The position numbers and the translations under genes were made by a program. A model generated the notes under the pieces. The model did no database searches. It had not been told where the DNA came from and saw only the letters and a program-made list of their open reading frames with translations. This document shows positions 35,230-45,130 of a stretch of DNA of 64,000 nt, piece after piece. Positions within the stretch are counted from its first letter, which is position 1, and every line of letters begins with the position of its first letter. Origin of the DNA: Brasilonema angustatum HA4187-MV1 (GTDB lineage Bacteria; Cyanobacteriota; Cyanobacteriia; Cyanobacteriales; Nostocaceae); contig JAHHGV010000005.1 in assembly GCA_019359695.1 (NCBI GenBank), forward strand, positions 124,001 to 188,000. Direction: 5' to 3'.

Positions 35230-35484
35230 ATGAAATTAGATTCAAGTAAATCAGATCATGCCATAGAAAGCTCCTGGCACAATCTAAATTGGTTAAACAA
35301 GTGCTTCTCCACAGAATCTCCAGAGGATTTCCAGGCTTATAGTTGGGTAAAGCTGTTGGAACTTCCCAACCCCTACAGTTTTGACGAAGCACTGCTACTG
35401 TGCCACGTTTCAAGTCAAGAGTGGTTAGCCTGGATTCCAGATCATGGGGAAGCACAATTGCACATCAGTCAATTCAGTCATTAG
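35230..35484 (+). CDS. Small conserved protein of unknown function
   Basis: 84 residues: HNLNWLNKCFSTESPEDFQA, then YSWVKLLELPNPYSFDEALL and SSQEWLAWIPDHGEAQLHIS. Soluble, acidic and tryptophan-rich. The EWLAWIPDHGE motif looks like that of short cyanobacterial proteins of unknown role. It lies between the pcyA start and an ABC ATPase gene. The opposing frame on the minus strand (35177-35455) has no coherent motif and is rejected. Confidence 0.6.
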   Translation: MKLDSSKSDHAIESSWHNLNWLNKCFSTESPEDFQAYSWVKLLELPNPYSFDEALLLCHVSSQEWLAWIPDHGEAQLHISQFSH

Positions 35485-35549
35485 TCAAAAATTATTCTCC
35501 TTCTGCACAAGATCCTCTGCTCGCTTTGTTCCTCATCCCCACTGGTATA

Positions 35550-36221
35550 TTACACTGCTGGTTGAGCTTCTTTCGCTGCACCCAATGTGAGAGGATCAAC
35601 TGATTTGAGTTCACCGTGATTGAGAGTCCAACAACGGTCTGCTATTGGCAACAAATCCCCTGCGTCGTGTGTCACAACCAGCAGTGTCCAATTTTTTTTC
35701 AGTTTCGCTAATAAATTTACCAGTTGCCGACGCATTGACCAATCCAAGCCAGCTGTGGGTTCGTCTAACAATAATAGATGTGGCTGGCGAATCAACTGCA
35801 CCGCCAAAGCTAAACGCCGCTGCTGACCTCCACTCAAAGCATGAGGTGATGTACTCAGTGATAAATGCTCTAAACCTACTTCTCCAAGTGCTTGCGTAAC
35901 TCGCTCTTTTCCTAACTCTGGATGTCCCAAGCGCAATTCTTCTAAAAGAGTACCGCCGCAAAAATGCCTCTCAGGAAACTGAAAGACCAAACCAGCCAGT
36001 TGTTGCATCTGCTCAGCGGTCAGTTCTTGTTCGCGCCAGAAGAGTGAACCTGATGTTGGTTCGGCAAGTCCAGACAAAATTTCGAGTAATGTACTTTTAC
36101 CTGAACCACTCGGTCCAATAATTAAACCCAGTTGTTGGGATGGTAATTCCAAGTTAATTGATTTAAGAATAGCTGTTGGGCAAGCCGTGGGATGATAAAT
36201 GAGGTTTCTCAGATAGAGCAT
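35550..36221 (-). CDS. ABC ATPase, energy-coupling-factor (EcfA-like) type
   Basis: A 223-residue ATPase: Walker A GPSGSGKSTLLEIL, Q-loop LVFQFPERHFCGG, signature LSGGQQRRLALAVQL, Walker B LLLLDEPTAGLDW and H-loop VVTHDAGDL. The FQFPERHF Q-loop and the short spacing are typical of ECF/cobalt-type uptake ATPases rather than exporters. No permease or S-component is adjacent, as often occurs in cyanobacteria where the pieces are scattered. The substrate is therefore unknown, perhaps a vitamin or Co/Ni. Confidence 0.85.
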   Translation of the reverse strand: MLYLRNLIYHPTACPTAILKSINLELPSQQLGLIIGPSGSGKSTLLEILSGLAEPTSGSLFWREQELTAEQMQQLAGLVFQFPERHFCGGTLLEELRLGHPELGKERVTQALGEVGLEHLSLSTSPHALSGGQQRRLALAVQLIRQPHLLLLDEPTAGLDWSMRRQLVNLLAKLKKNWTLLVVTHDAGDLLPIADRCWTLNHGELKSVDPLTLGAAKEAQPAV

Positions 36222-36588
36222 TTGTTAAGTTTACCAAAAAGTCAGCAACATACCTATTAACTACACTGCCAGCTACTGTAAAATCCCGAAAAATTTACAA
36301 GGATTCAAGACGCTGGCAACCTCAATCTTGCAGCAAGAAACATGCTTTTGGATCAAAGTTACGTGCCACTCGTTAGAATGGAGTCACGCAAACGGCGAAA
36401 ACCGTCACCCCTACTTTCGTTCATTGTCGCAAAATCACTCTTGAAAAATAGCCATAATAAGCTTGGGAACTTAGAAACATTACCCAAGTCAAACAGTATA
36501 CAAAATTCTGGCCCAAACAGATCTACGTCCAGAGAGTGAACAGTCATCTAAAAAACAAAATTTAATAGTAAATATACTGAGACTCAAA
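36222..36588. other. Intergenic region with a doubtful 65-codon frame
   Basis: 367 bp. A plus-strand frame at 36342-36539 (MLLDQSYVPLVRMESRKRRK) and a minus-strand frame at 36359-36547 overlap; neither has a recognisable motif or a clear ribosome-binding site. I cannot support a gene. Confidence 0.3.
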
Positions 36589-37527
36589 ATGAATGCACGG
36601 TTTCCAGGTTTGCAAAAAGTTGTACTTGCCAAATTTTATCGCTCTATTCTAGTGGCTTTTTCAGCTACCATTGCACTGAATATCTGGGCAAATCCTTCTT
36701 GGGCTGCAGATCCCTTTCGGATGAAAGAGCCTCGTAACATTGGCAACAAAACAGAGGCAGCATTCAAAGCCATTTTCCAACAGGGAAACTATCAAGCAGG
36801 AGATCGTTACTTACAAGAAGCATTATCTACAGAGCCAAAGGAACCTTTAGCTTATGCTATGAAAGCATCTTTAGCATATACGAATAAGGATTTGGCGGCA
36901 CTAGACACTTACAGCAAAAAAACATCAGAAACAGCACAAAATTTAATTTCTAGTGACCCCTTGCGGGGAAATTTGTATGCTGCTGTTGGTCTATTTTTAG
37001 AGGGGTCTGTGATTATACAACGTGAGGGAACAGTCAAGGGTGCACCACAAGCCCTGACTAGACTACAGCAAGTCTATCAATATTTGGACAAAGCTGAAGC
37101 AGTTTCTCCTAACGATCCAGAACTCAATTTGATCAAAGGATACATGGATTTACTGCTAGCTGTCAATTTGCCCTTTGCTAACCCAGAACAAGCAGTTCAA
37201 AAGCTAGAAAAAAATGCAGCTCCCCAGTATTTGGCAGACAGGGGTATCGCTCTTGCTTATCGGGACTTAAAACAGTACTCTCAGGCACTAGACTATGCTA
37301 ATCGTGCTTTAAAAGTGACAACAGATAACCCAGAGTTGTATTATCTTAAGGCTCAAATTCTTCGGGAAAAAGCGAATAAGGAGAAAAACTCGCAACTCAT
37401 GCAGGAGGCGATTAAGAATTTTGATACAGCCCTGACTAAGAAGTCTCAACTCCCAGGTGATGTAACACGACAAATTGAGCGTGAACGACGTAAGGCTGCG
37501 GAAAATCTGAGTAGTTTTAGTAAGTAG
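36589..37527 (+). CDS. Exported TPR protein of the Sll0314/Alr1548 type
   Basis: The product has 312 residues. A signal peptide (SILVAFSATIALNIWANPSW, cleavage after WAA) precedes a helical repeat domain with TPR-like units: AFKAIFQQGNYQAGDRYLQE, YLADRGIALAYRDLKQYSQA and LDYANRALKVTTDNPELYYL. The ADPFRMKEPRNIGNKTEAAF segment after the signal is characteristic of this cyanobacterial family. It is probably periplasmic or lumenal. The molecular role is unknown. It ends in a charged helix (ERERRKAAENLSSFSK). Confidence 0.82.
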   Translation: MNARFPGLQKVVLAKFYRSILVAFSATIALNIWANPSWAADPFRMKEPRNIGNKTEAAFKAIFQQGNYQAGDRYLQEALSTEPKEPLAYAMKASLAYTNKDLAALDTYSKKTSETAQNLISSDPLRGNLYAAVGLFLEGSVIIQREGTVKGAPQALTRLQQVYQYLDKAEAVSPNDPELNLIKGYMDLLLAVNLPFANPEQAVQKLEKNAAPQYLADRGIALAYRDLKQYSQALDYANRALKVTTDNPELYYLKAQILREKANKEKNSQLMQEAIKNFDTALTKKSQLPGDVTRQIERERRKAAENLSSFSK

Positions 37528-37559
37528 GAGATCAGGGGACAAGAAAAAGGAGGGAGGAA

Positions 37560-37640
37560 GGGAGTGAAGCGCGCAGCGTTAACGTTAGCTCCGGTTCCCT
37601 CCGGGGCGCTTCGTGCCGTAGGCTGGGAGGGAGGGAGTTA
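37560..37640. repeat. GC-rich dispersed repeat after the TPR gene
   Basis: Contains GAAGCGCGCAGCGTTAACG, CTCCGGTTCCCTCCGGGGCG and a GGGAGGGAGGGAG tract. The GAAGCGCGCAGCGTTAAC string recurs at about 44148. Confidence 0.6.
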
Positions 37641-37770
37641 TTTCTGAGCCTGTAACCGAAGCGCTTTTGTTGCTTTCCCACTTCTCGATTAGGAAAGCAC
37701 ACTTTTTGTACCTTCTACTCTTTTACAATTAGATTTGAAAAAAGTGATCTAGATTGAGTCTTTCAACAAA

Positions 37771-38223
37771 ATGCACGTACAGTTTCGCGAAATTAACCCT
37801 TTTGATTTATGGATTTGGTTGGAGTTCAGCACAATTCCTTCTCAGCAAGAAAAACAGTATGTAGAAGAGGTTTTCAATTCCTGGTTTTATTTGGGTAAAT
37901 TGGGTGCATTTAATGCCGAAAATCTCCAGGTACAGGAAACTGGATTAGAGCTAAGCTACATGAATTACGACTCACAAGGATATGATAAAAGTTTGCTGGC
38001 GCTGATGCATAATATGGGTGAGTTTGAGTATGAGGGGACATGGGCGCGTTGCTGGTTTGACTTGGGAACTTCTGATGCGATCGCTCTCGATCTTATCATT
38101 AACGCCCTTAAGCAGCTAAGTGAGGAATATGTCACCATTGAGCAATTGTACATCGGCGGTGAAAATGAAGATTGGCCCATTGAAGAGAGCGAAAGCCGTC
38201 CTTCATTTATTTACGATAACTAA
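37771..38223 (+). CDS. DUF3531 protein
   Basis: 150 residues: MHVQFREINPFDLWIWLEFS, then EVFNSWFYLGKLGAFNAENL, NMGEFEYEGTWARCWFDLGT and LYIGGENEDWPIEESESRPS. These aromatic-rich motifs define a small family restricted to cyanobacteria and plastid-bearing organisms. It is soluble with no signal. The role is unknown. A Nudix gene follows after 8 bp, so the two are one operon. Confidence 0.82.
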   Translation: MHVQFREINPFDLWIWLEFSTIPSQQEKQYVEEVFNSWFYLGKLGAFNAENLQVQETGLELSYMNYDSQGYDKSLLALMHNMGEFEYEGTWARCWFDLGTSDAIALDLIINALKQLSEEYVTIEQLYIGGENEDWPIEESESRPSFIYDN

Positions 38224-38231
38224 CAACAAAA

Positions 38232-38693
38232 ATGCATAAGCCAGGGGAAATTCGTGTTATCGCTTTGGGACTGATTCGCGAGGCTCAGTATGCCAAGCTG
38301 GGGAAAGGCATACGTATCTTCGTTTCTGAAGGCTACGATCCAGTCAAGCAACAAAAATTTTACCGCGCAATGGGTGGTGGAGTTGAGTTTGGTGAAACAA
38401 GTAAAGATGCTCTCAAACGAGAATTCCAAGAAGAGATCCAAGCAGAATTAACAAATATTCGTTACTTGGGTTGTTTGGAAAACATCTTCACTTTCAATGG
38501 TCAACCAGGTCACGAAATTATTCAAGTTTTTGAAAGCGACTTTGTTGATGCCAAATTTTATGAAACTGAAAAGTTAGTTTTTTCTGAAGGTGAGCGACAA
38601 AAAACTGCTTTGTGGGTAGATATAAACTGTTTCCAGTCAAAAGAGTTGAGGTTAGTGCCTGAGCAGTTTTTAGATTATTTGTCAAGTAGTTAG
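38232..38693 (+). CDS. Nudix hydrolase
   Basis: A 153-residue protein with a full Nudix box at about residues 48-70 (GGGVEFGETSKDALKREF followed by QEEIQ), the Mg-binding Glu residues being in REFQEE. Nudix enzymes hydrolyse nucleoside diphosphates linked to another group; the sequence outside the box does not identify the substrate. It is co-transcribed with the DUF3531 gene (8-bp gap). Confidence 0.9.
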   Translation: MHKPGEIRVIALGLIREAQYAKLGKGIRIFVSEGYDPVKQQKFYRAMGGGVEFGETSKDALKREFQEEIQAELTNIRYLGCLENIFTFNGQPGHEIIQVFESDFVDAKFYETEKLVFSEGERQKTALWVDINCFQSKELRLVPEQFLDYLSSS

Positions 38694-38752
38694 ATACTAG
38701 AGAAGGCTTTTACCCCACGGTTGTTAAGCGCCAGGTTGCTAACAACTAACGA

Positions 38753-40156
38753 CTAACTACTAACTTGCAGCACAACTAATGTCATATCATCGGTGTTTTG
38801 TTTATCGGCACCGATGAATTGTTGCACTTGGTCAAACAGGTAATCTAATATTTCCTGGGGCCCATTACAAATTCTACAAGCGTAGTTAAATATCGTAATC
38901 AGGTTTTCTTCATCATAGCGATCGCCACTTGCTGCTGCTGCATCAGTCAAGCCATCTGTGTAGTAAAGAATGATATCTCCAAGCTCTAATTCTACTTGGG
39001 CATCTTCGTACTGGCTATTGGCATCTAAACCAATCAGCATTCCAAAAGTATCTAGACGCGTGATTGTTCTGGTTGTTGCATGCCACCATAGGGGAGGATT
39101 ATGCGCTGCATTGCTGTAGGACAAAATCCGGGTTTGGGGGTCATATTCTGAGTAAAATAGAGTGATAAAGCGGTGAGAATTTTCCAAATCCGCGTACATG
39201 ACTTGATTCAAGTTTTGCAGAATTCGTTGAGGAGAATGACCGTGTAGCACTTCTCCCCGCAGCATTCCCCGCATCATGGTCATAATCAGTCCGGCTGGAA
39301 CTCCTTTGCCCATCACATCACCAATCACCAAACCCCAACGACCATCTGCATCTAAACTCTCTTTGTTATTTAGTTGAATTTGGTTGTGTTTTGTGGGGAT
39401 AAAGTCGTAATAGTCTCCGCCAACACGATTGGCGGGTTTACACCGTGCGGCAATAGCAACACCTGGAATTGTAGGGCACTGACGTGGCAGAAGCCGCCTT
39501 TGAATTTCCGCGCCAATTTCTAGTTCTTGATCTAGGCGTTCTTTTTTCCTGAGTTCCACAGCAAGTTCATCATTTTCTATTGCGACTGCGGTTTGATCTG
39601 CCACTAGGCGAACTAACTTTTGTCTGGTTTCTGTCCAAGTATATTCTGGATCGCGGCTTAAAACATAGAGCCATCCCCGTTCTGTATGCTTAACCAGAAT
39701 AGCTGTACCAAAAACTTGTATACCTGGTCCTAAGCTACGGTGCATATAATCATCCAAAATACCCGACATTATTGCTAGAGGCTGGGTATTGTTGGGTACA
39801 CATAGGATTTGACTTGTTGCTGTTTCTAGTGCCTTGCGGATATTCTTACGCTGGTGACTATCTTGCCAATGTAACTGCTCTAATCTGACTTGACCATTCG
39901 GTTTGTACACAAATAGGGCGCTACCATCTGCATCAGTGACTCTTGTTGCCATCAATGGAATCAGTTCCAAAAACTGATTCAAATTATTGAAACTTCGCAG
40001 GGCAAAGCCCAAAGAACTGAGTAAATCTTGAATTTTATTTTGTTCTCGGTGTAACCGTGCCACGAGTTCTTTGAGTGCCACAACTGGTGTGACCTCGGTC
40101 GGGGTACGACTATTACTATCAGTAGGTTGAGATGGTGGTTGAGGCACAGTTACCAT
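38753..40156 (-). CDS. GAF-domain PP2C (SpoIIE-type) protein phosphatase
   Basis: The product has 467 residues. A coiled start (ELVARLHREQNKIQDLLSSL) leads into a GAF-like sensory region (residues about 55-195, TRVTDADGSALFVYK; LVRLVADQTAVAIENDELAV). The PP2C/SpoIIE catalytic domain follows: ARCKPANRVGGDYYDFI, GLVIGDVMGKGVPAGLI, DIILYYTDGLTDAAA and TDDMTLVVLQ, with the metal-binding Asp residues in place. It resembles RsbU-type phosphatases acting on STAS-domain partners. It lies downstream of ftsY on the same strand, but 1.2 kb of repeat DNA intervenes. Confidence 0.9.
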   Translation of the reverse strand: MVTVPQPPSQPTDSNSRTPTEVTPVVALKELVARLHREQNKIQDLLSSLGFALRSFNNLNQFLELIPLMATRVTDADGSALFVYKPNGQVRLEQLHWQDSHQRKNIRKALETATSQILCVPNNTQPLAIMSGILDDYMHRSLGPGIQVFGTAILVKHTERGWLYVLSRDPEYTWTETRQKLVRLVADQTAVAIENDELAVELRKKERLDQELEIGAEIQRRLLPRQCPTIPGVAIAARCKPANRVGGDYYDFIPTKHNQIQLNNKESLDADGRWGLVIGDVMGKGVPAGLIMTMMRGMLRGEVLHGHSPQRILQNLNQVMYADLENSHRFITLFYSEYDPQTRILSYSNAAHNPPLWWHATTRTITRLDTFGMLIGLDANSQYEDAQVELELGDIILYYTDGLTDAAAASGDRYDEENLITIFNYACRICNGPQEILDYLFDQVQQFIGADKQNTDDMTLVVLQVSS

Positions 40157-40778
40157 TGTGATTTACATCAGCAAGTATTAGATTCGTTTAATACTTTCTT
40201 CTTTAAAGAGCTAAACCATCTTGTGACAAGATTATCGGTTTAGCAAGAGTAGAAAAACGTAGAGTGGAAATTTTAAAAGTCTTTCATATTTCATGTGCTT
40301 CTTTAACTTAATATTTAAATTTAGAGTTAAGTCTTTTTAGCGAAAAACGATTAGCCAAAACAGTTTTCTGTAGCATAGATGTAATAGGGGTTTTATTTTA
40401 TCAAATATTATTCATTTAGTCATACCTCTTTAGATAGAAAGATTTTATTGAGAAAAGTTAACCATTACGTTGCAAAAAAGTCTACTTGTGTTTCACTGTC
40501 TGAGGCATCTATTAGCTGAGAAACATTGAAACCGAAAGCCTAGAGGCTCCTATCCGTAGGTACGGGCAGTTTCCTCAAGTCGGAGAACCATTGTTTAACT
40601 ATTGCTCTTCAAATCTTTAATTTACCACTAGAGAATATTTAAAAACTCTAAGTCAGGAAACTTTGACAAAAAAAGATATCAAAAATAATATGGTTCGGAC
40701 AAGCTTACAGGCACGCATTGTGTAGCGATACGAACAAAGCCTGCGGAGGCAGGCTTGATGTGTGTGTCCTTAACTCAT

Positions 40779-40832
40779 CTCCCGGCTTTTGATGAAATTA
40801 AACGGAGTGAAAATTTCATCAAAAGCCGGGAG
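40779..40832. repeat. Perfect 21-bp inverted repeat with a 12-nt loop
   Basis: Arms 40779-40799 and 40812-40832 pair without mismatch (CTCCCGGCTTTTGATGAAAT... with the loop AAACGGAGTGAA). It is not followed by a T-run. The 1.2-kb gap 40157-41356 around it holds also CATTAGT tandem repeats (about 40858-40885 and 41085-41103) and the hairpin at 41102-41163, but no gene I can support. Confidence 0.8.
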
Positions 40833-41101
40833 AAATCGAAGTCATTAGTCATTAGTCCTTTGTCATTAGTATGTTTTATATCATGTTCGCTTAATTAGTT
40901 ATAATTCGATGCATCTGTGCTAACTGAAAACTCTTTCTCCGGTGCTCCCTACCCCCTGCCCCCGAAGAGCCTTAATGATAAGTCTTTAACCGGACACGAT
41001 ATTATGCCTACGGCACGCTAGCCCCGGAGGGGGCTAGCGCAAACGCGAACACGAAAATCGTGCTTTTTCTTACTAATGACTATTGACTAATGACTAATGA
41101 C

Positions 41102-41163
41102 TAAGACGACGTAGCGACGATTCCTCCCACCCCGCGCGTGGGATGGGAGGAATTGTCGTCTTC
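41102..41163. repeat. Imperfect inverted repeat GACGA..CCTCCCACCCC / GGGATGGGAGG..TCGTC
   Basis: GACGATTCCTCCCACCCC (from about 41116) pairs with GGGATGGGAGGAATTGTC (to about 41158) around GCGCGT. It lies about 200 bp beyond the ftsY stop and could shape the end of its mRNA. Confidence 0.5.
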
Positions 41164-41356
41164 TGGTAAACTCCGCAGTCTGAGGGGGACTTACGCCGAC
41201 TTTGTTAACTACCCCTTGCGGGTACAAAATTACCTATCTTTTCCGGGCGCATTCTTGGCGACTATGTCCTGCAGACACGCTATGCCAAGGGCACGGCTAC
41301 GCCTATCGCCCTTGGCGTTGTCAATAGATAATCTTTGGATACTAAAATCTTTGAGG

Positions 41357-43012
41357 CTAACCGTTCAAAAGTGCTTCCACAAACTCGTAGCTAGAAAAAG
41401 GACGCAAGTCTTCAATTCCTTCTCCAGCACCGATAAAGCGAATAGGTAAGCCTAACTGCTGCACAACGGCAAGGGCAACCCCTCCTTTGGCAGTGCTATC
41501 AAGCTTAGTCAAAACAACACCGCTTAGTTGTGCCGCTTGAGAAAAGATTTCAGCTTGCCGTAATCCATTTTGACCTAGAGTTGCATCTAAAACCAAAAGG
41601 GACTCTACTTTAGCATTGGGAACTTTTTTATCGATGATACGGCGGATTTTACTGAGTTCGTCCATCAAATTTTTCTTATTTTGTAGTCGTCCTGCGGTAT
41701 CCACCAGAAGTAATTCTGTTTTTCGTGCCGTAGCAGCAGAGATGGCATCAAACACAACTGCTGCAGGATCTGCATTTTTAGCAGGATTGAAAATGACTTG
41801 CACACCACTTCTTTCTCCCCAAATCCTGACCTGTTCTACGGCTGCGGCGCGGAAGGTATCTGCTGCACCAATCAAGCACTTGTAGCCGGATTTCTGGGCA
41901 AGGTGAGCAATTTTACCGATGGTAGTCGTTTTCCCAGCGCCATTAACCCCAGTGATTAACCAAACATTGAGAGTTTCTTTTTCTGGGACAAAGATTGGCT
42001 TGTGAGATTTTTTCACTGGTGCATCCAGCATATCTCGCAAGATTTGTTTGAGGTAGGCGATCGCCTCCTCTGCTGGCAGGACTTCTTGACGAAGCTTGTT
42101 CTGTAGAGTAGTGATGATGTAATCTGTTGCTTCGACACCAACATCAGCTTGCAAAAGCAATGCCTCAATCTCCGTGACTGCTGCTTGGTTGAGTGGTCCC
42201 TGCCCAACAATTGACTTGAGTTGATTAACGATGTTACGACGGGTTTTGTCTAAGCCTTGGCGCAGCTTTTTCAACCAACTGATTTCTTCAAAAGAAATAT
42301 CTTCAGGACGTCTACCTTGTGCAGCTAGAACTTCTGTTGACCACAAAAACCCTTCATCAAAATCAAGTCCAGTGATTTCTTCTGTACCTTGTGCAGTAGT
42401 TGTTTGGGCTACTGGCTGTACCACCTCTGGTTTTGTCACATCAATGGCGGTGGCTATCAATCTTTCCTGCTTTGCTTGTCGTTCTGCCGCTGCCCTTTCT
42501 AAAAATGATAAAGTTGTGGGTGCTGTTGGCTGAGTGACTTCTTGTGTCGGTGGTTCGGTGGCTTCCGGTGGGACGACACTTTCTGTGGTCACACCAGAAG
42601 CATCTGCTTCTTCGGCAATTGCTGCTAGCACTGGCGCTGTGCTGAGTTCCTCTGTACTTTCTGGTTCTTCTGGCGTGGTTTGAGTCGCAGTCACATCAGC
42701 TTCTTCTGGTGGTTGTGGCGTTTCTGTCTGTGCTGGTGGCTCTATTTCAGGTTTTTCTGGCGGTGCTACGTCGGCAGTTACCTCAGTTGCTGGAGTTTCT
42801 GCTGGTTCGGTTTGTTGTCTTTGCTGAATATTCTTGTAGGCTGCTTTCGCGTAAGCCAGCAGATCCGTCGCTACTTCGGGTGCAGTTTCTGCTGTTGACG
42901 TTTCGGCGCTTTCGGGTTGGGGTTGTTTTGCAGCAGGAGTTTCTTCCTGTTTCTGTTGCGAGGGAGTACCAGAAGGATCGTTATGTTGACGGCGGAACCA
43001 ATTGAAGACCAT
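41357..43012 (-). CDS. ftsY: Signal recognition particle receptor FtsY
   Basis: The product has 551 residues. The first ~225 are an acidic Pro/Glu/Thr-rich extension (EETPAAKQPQPESAETSTAE), typical in cyanobacteria and variable in length. The N domain (LKKLRQGLDKTRRNIVNQLK) and the GTPase domain follow: G1 GVNGAGKTTTIGKIAH, DTFRAAAVEQVRIWGER, G3 VDTAGRLQNKKNLMDEL, G4 TKLDSTAKGG and GAGEGIEDLRPF. It receives ribosome-SRP complexes at the membrane for insertion of membrane proteins. It is the third gene in the order DUF502, nusB, ftsY, after a 440-bp repeat-bearing gap. Confidence 0.95.
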   Translation of the reverse strand: MVFNWFRRQHNDPSGTPSQQKQEETPAAKQPQPESAETSTAETAPEVATDLLAYAKAAYKNIQQRQQTEPAETPATEVTADVAPPEKPEIEPPAQTETPQPPEEADVTATQTTPEEPESTEELSTAPVLAAIAEEADASGVTTESVVPPEATEPPTQEVTQPTAPTTLSFLERAAAERQAKQERLIATAIDVTKPEVVQPVAQTTTAQGTEEITGLDFDEGFLWSTEVLAAQGRRPEDISFEEISWLKKLRQGLDKTRRNIVNQLKSIVGQGPLNQAAVTEIEALLLQADVGVEATDYIITTLQNKLRQEVLPAEEAIAYLKQILRDMLDAPVKKSHKPIFVPEKETLNVWLITGVNGAGKTTTIGKIAHLAQKSGYKCLIGAADTFRAAAVEQVRIWGERSGVQVIFNPAKNADPAAVVFDAISAATARKTELLLVDTAGRLQNKKNLMDELSKIRRIIDKKVPNAKVESLLVLDATLGQNGLRQAEIFSQAAQLSGVVLTKLDSTAKGGVALAVVQQLGLPIRFIGAGEGIEDLRPFSSYEFVEALLNG

Positions 43013-43129
43013 TGGAGATAACGTGTTATGAAACTATAAGTTTTTATCTAAATTTTGACACTTCCGCTTCTCCTAACAACGGGATTCTTTAGAAAGGATG
43101 TAATCATGTTCGACATGACTACATTACCA

Positions 43130-43210
43130 AAAAAAAACGGGCTGCGCCGACCTACGGTCTACTAGCCCCTAAAAGGGGCGCTGCGCAAACGTTAACGCTG
43201 CACTAACAGA
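43130..43210. repeat. GC-rich dispersed repeat between nusB and ftsY
   Basis: Contains GGGCTGCGCCGACCTACGG, CCCCTAAAAGGGGCGCTGCG and GTTAACGCTGCACTAAC, closely matching parts of the repeat at 7140-7190. The rest of 43013-43452 shows no gene. Confidence 0.6.
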
Positions 43211-43452
43211 ACACAGTTGTCAGAACTGGTAAAGAAAAAACTTTCATGGATTGGTCAGTGTAACGTCGGTTTTATAAGGCGGGCTAATTTTTTGACCCAA
43301 TGCGATAAAGCCGAATGTTTTTCTTCATTGATAAAATAAATAATTCTTTCCTTGCCAAATCCCCAAAGTGCCACGCGCCGATCGCGGCAAGACTCTATTT
43401 ATTTGTGAAGATATTCTGTGTTGTGTGTTCTTCTTAACGATAAAGGTTTTTA

Positions 43453-44103
43453 CTACGGGGTTGTTGGTACTTTTTTTTGCTCAGTAACTCGGCGCAGAAC
43501 ACCATTAATAAATCGATGGCTCTCTTCTTCACTGTATCGTTTAGTAAGTTCTACAGCTTCGTTAATTGCGATACTGTCGGGAACTTGAAGATACTTCATT
43601 TCTGCTACGGCGATTCGGAGTATATCTCGGTCAATGTGGGCAAGACGAGTTACTTGCCAATCTACTAAAGCAGTAGAAATTTCCTCGTCTATGGTGTTTC
43701 GGTTTTCACTGACAGTAATGATAATCTCTTTAGCGTACTCGCGGACTTCTTTATCTTGATTCGCCAGTTGAATGAGTTCAGGAAATTCGATAGTAGCAGC
43801 TAACTTGTTGATGGCTGTTTGCGTATACACAACCGCTTCTTTGAGCATTGTTCTAGCAGTATTTAGGTCACTAGCGCGTGTTTGGCTACTCAGAAGCCGA
43901 TCATTACTGCGTTGCAGTTCGCCTGCAGCATTGTCTAGAGTGTCTTGGACTTCAGATCGCAGCGTACGTACTGCTGCTAGTACTAACTTTGATACCAGTT
44001 GTTCTGGTGGTATCTTTTCTAATTTCTTTGGATTCATTGGCAGTTGGCTGAGGCTTAAAAGAGCCAATTCACGAGAAATTTGACGAGGTTTACGCTCTTG
44101 CAT
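43453..44103 (-). CDS. nusB: Transcription antitermination factor NusB
   Basis: A 216-residue protein starting [20 protein letters not shown], with an enlarged helical middle as in other cyanobacteria. The conserved C-terminal half is [40 protein letters not shown] and [11 protein letters not shown]. NusB with NusE binds boxA RNA and supports rRNA antitermination. It follows the DUF502 gene by 166 bp on the same strand. Confidence 0.93.
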   Translation of the reverse strand: MQERKPRQISRELALLSLSQLPMNPKKLEKIPPEQLVSKLVLAAVRTLRSEVQDTLDNAAGELQRSNDRLLSSQTRASDLNTARTMLKEAVVYTQTAINKLAATIEFPELIQLANQDKEVREYAKEIIITVSENRNTIDEEISTALVDWQVTRLAHIDRDILRIAVAEMKYLQVPDSIAINEAVELTKRYSEEESHRFINGVLRRVTEQKKVPTTP

Positions 44104-44269
44104 AAAAGTGAGTTAGGGGGGAATGGGACAAAGGGAGTGGGGGAGTGAAGCGCGCAGCGTTAACAAAGTGAACTGTAGATCGCCGTCGGCTGCGAGTGAG
44201 GGAAATGGAGAGGAATAAATTTTGACTAATGACTAATGACTAATGACTAATTACTAGTGACTACTGATT

Positions 44270-45130
44270 TTAAGTTTCTTCGAGAGGAAGAATCTGCCGC
44301 TTTGCTTCTTTGGGTGGCATTTCTAGTTTGCGTTCTTTGGGGATAGCCAAGGTCGTCGGGGAGGTATTGGAAGCAACAATGCCACCGGAGACTATAATTT
44401 TAAAGGCATCTTCAATTGATAATGACAGATTAACAACTTCGTCTTCTGGAACAACTGCATACCATCCAGTGGCAGGATTGGGGGTTGTTGGGATGAAAAC
44501 GCTCAATACTGGTCCAGACATCTGAGTCTGGATTTCGTTGCTAGTCATACCTGTTACGAAGGCGATCGCCCACATTCCCCGTCGAGGGTATTCTACTAAA
44601 ACAACACGGCGAAACTTGCCATTGCTGTCTTTTAAGAGTGTTTCTAAAAGTTGCTTGAGAGCTTTGTAAACCTGTCCTGCTAAGGGAATTGCCTGCAATA
44701 GCCGCTCACCCACATTTAGCAACCACTGCCCCGCAATATTCCGAGCCATCAAGCCAATCAGCAGTATACTCAGCAGTGGCACCATGAGTCCCACCAACAG
44801 ATTTAGTACATTGACTAAAATAGGATGCATTCCACCAAACGGATTCAGTTGTTTGGGAATCTGGGTGAGAAAGTTGATGACCCAAGTTGCAACGGTTATT
44901 GTAAGCCAAATCGTAGTTGCCAGGGGAATCACAACCAACAACCCAGCAATGAGGTCATTTTTGAGATCCTGTTTCCAGCGATTGATTGCCAAGCCCCTAT
45001 TCTCCTTTTTTAGGCAAGTGGAACTTCTTTTATTGGTACTCATTCCAGTAGATTCGTCAAATGGGGAGGACAGTTTTTTGCTGTTTATAGTGGTGGTTTT
45101 AACCGCTTCTATTTTTTGCTTAATGGGCAA
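44270..45130 (-). CDS. DUF502 membrane protein
   Basis: The product has 286 residues. After a polar, Lys/Ser-rich N-terminus (about 50 residues) come two membrane helices (LIAGLLVVIPLATTIWLTIT; LVNVLNLLVGLMVPLLSILL) and a soluble domain with ERLLQAIPLAGQVYKALKQL, VVLVEYPRRGMWAIAFVTG, FIPTTPNPATGWYAVVPEDE and IEDAFKIIVSGGIV. These are the hallmarks of DUF502. The function is unknown; the DUF502-nusB-ftsY order recurs in cyanobacteria. A start further inside, near MSTNKRSS, is also possible. Confidence 0.88.
   Translation of the reverse strand: MPIKQKIEAVKTTTINSKKLSSPFDESTGMSTNKRSSTCLKKENRGLAINRWKQDLKNDLIAGLLVVIPLATTIWLTITVATWVINFLTQIPKQLNPFGGMHPILVNVLNLLVGLMVPLLSILLIGLMARNIAGQWLLNVGERLLQAIPLAGQVYKALKQLLETLLKDSNGKFRRVVLVEYPRRGMWAIAFVTGMTSNEIQTQMSGPVLSVFIPTTPNPATGWYAVVPEDEVVNLSLSIEDAFKIIVSGGIVASNTSPTTLAIPKERKLEMPPKEAKRQILPLEET

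Noticed and set aside
35177-35455. 92-codon frame opposite the small 84-residue gene
   Set aside because: No motif; the plus-strand frame has the more protein-like composition and motif.
41138-41449. 103-codon plus-strand frame at the ftsY end
   Set aside because: It overlaps the end of ftsY and repeat DNA, and lacks motifs.
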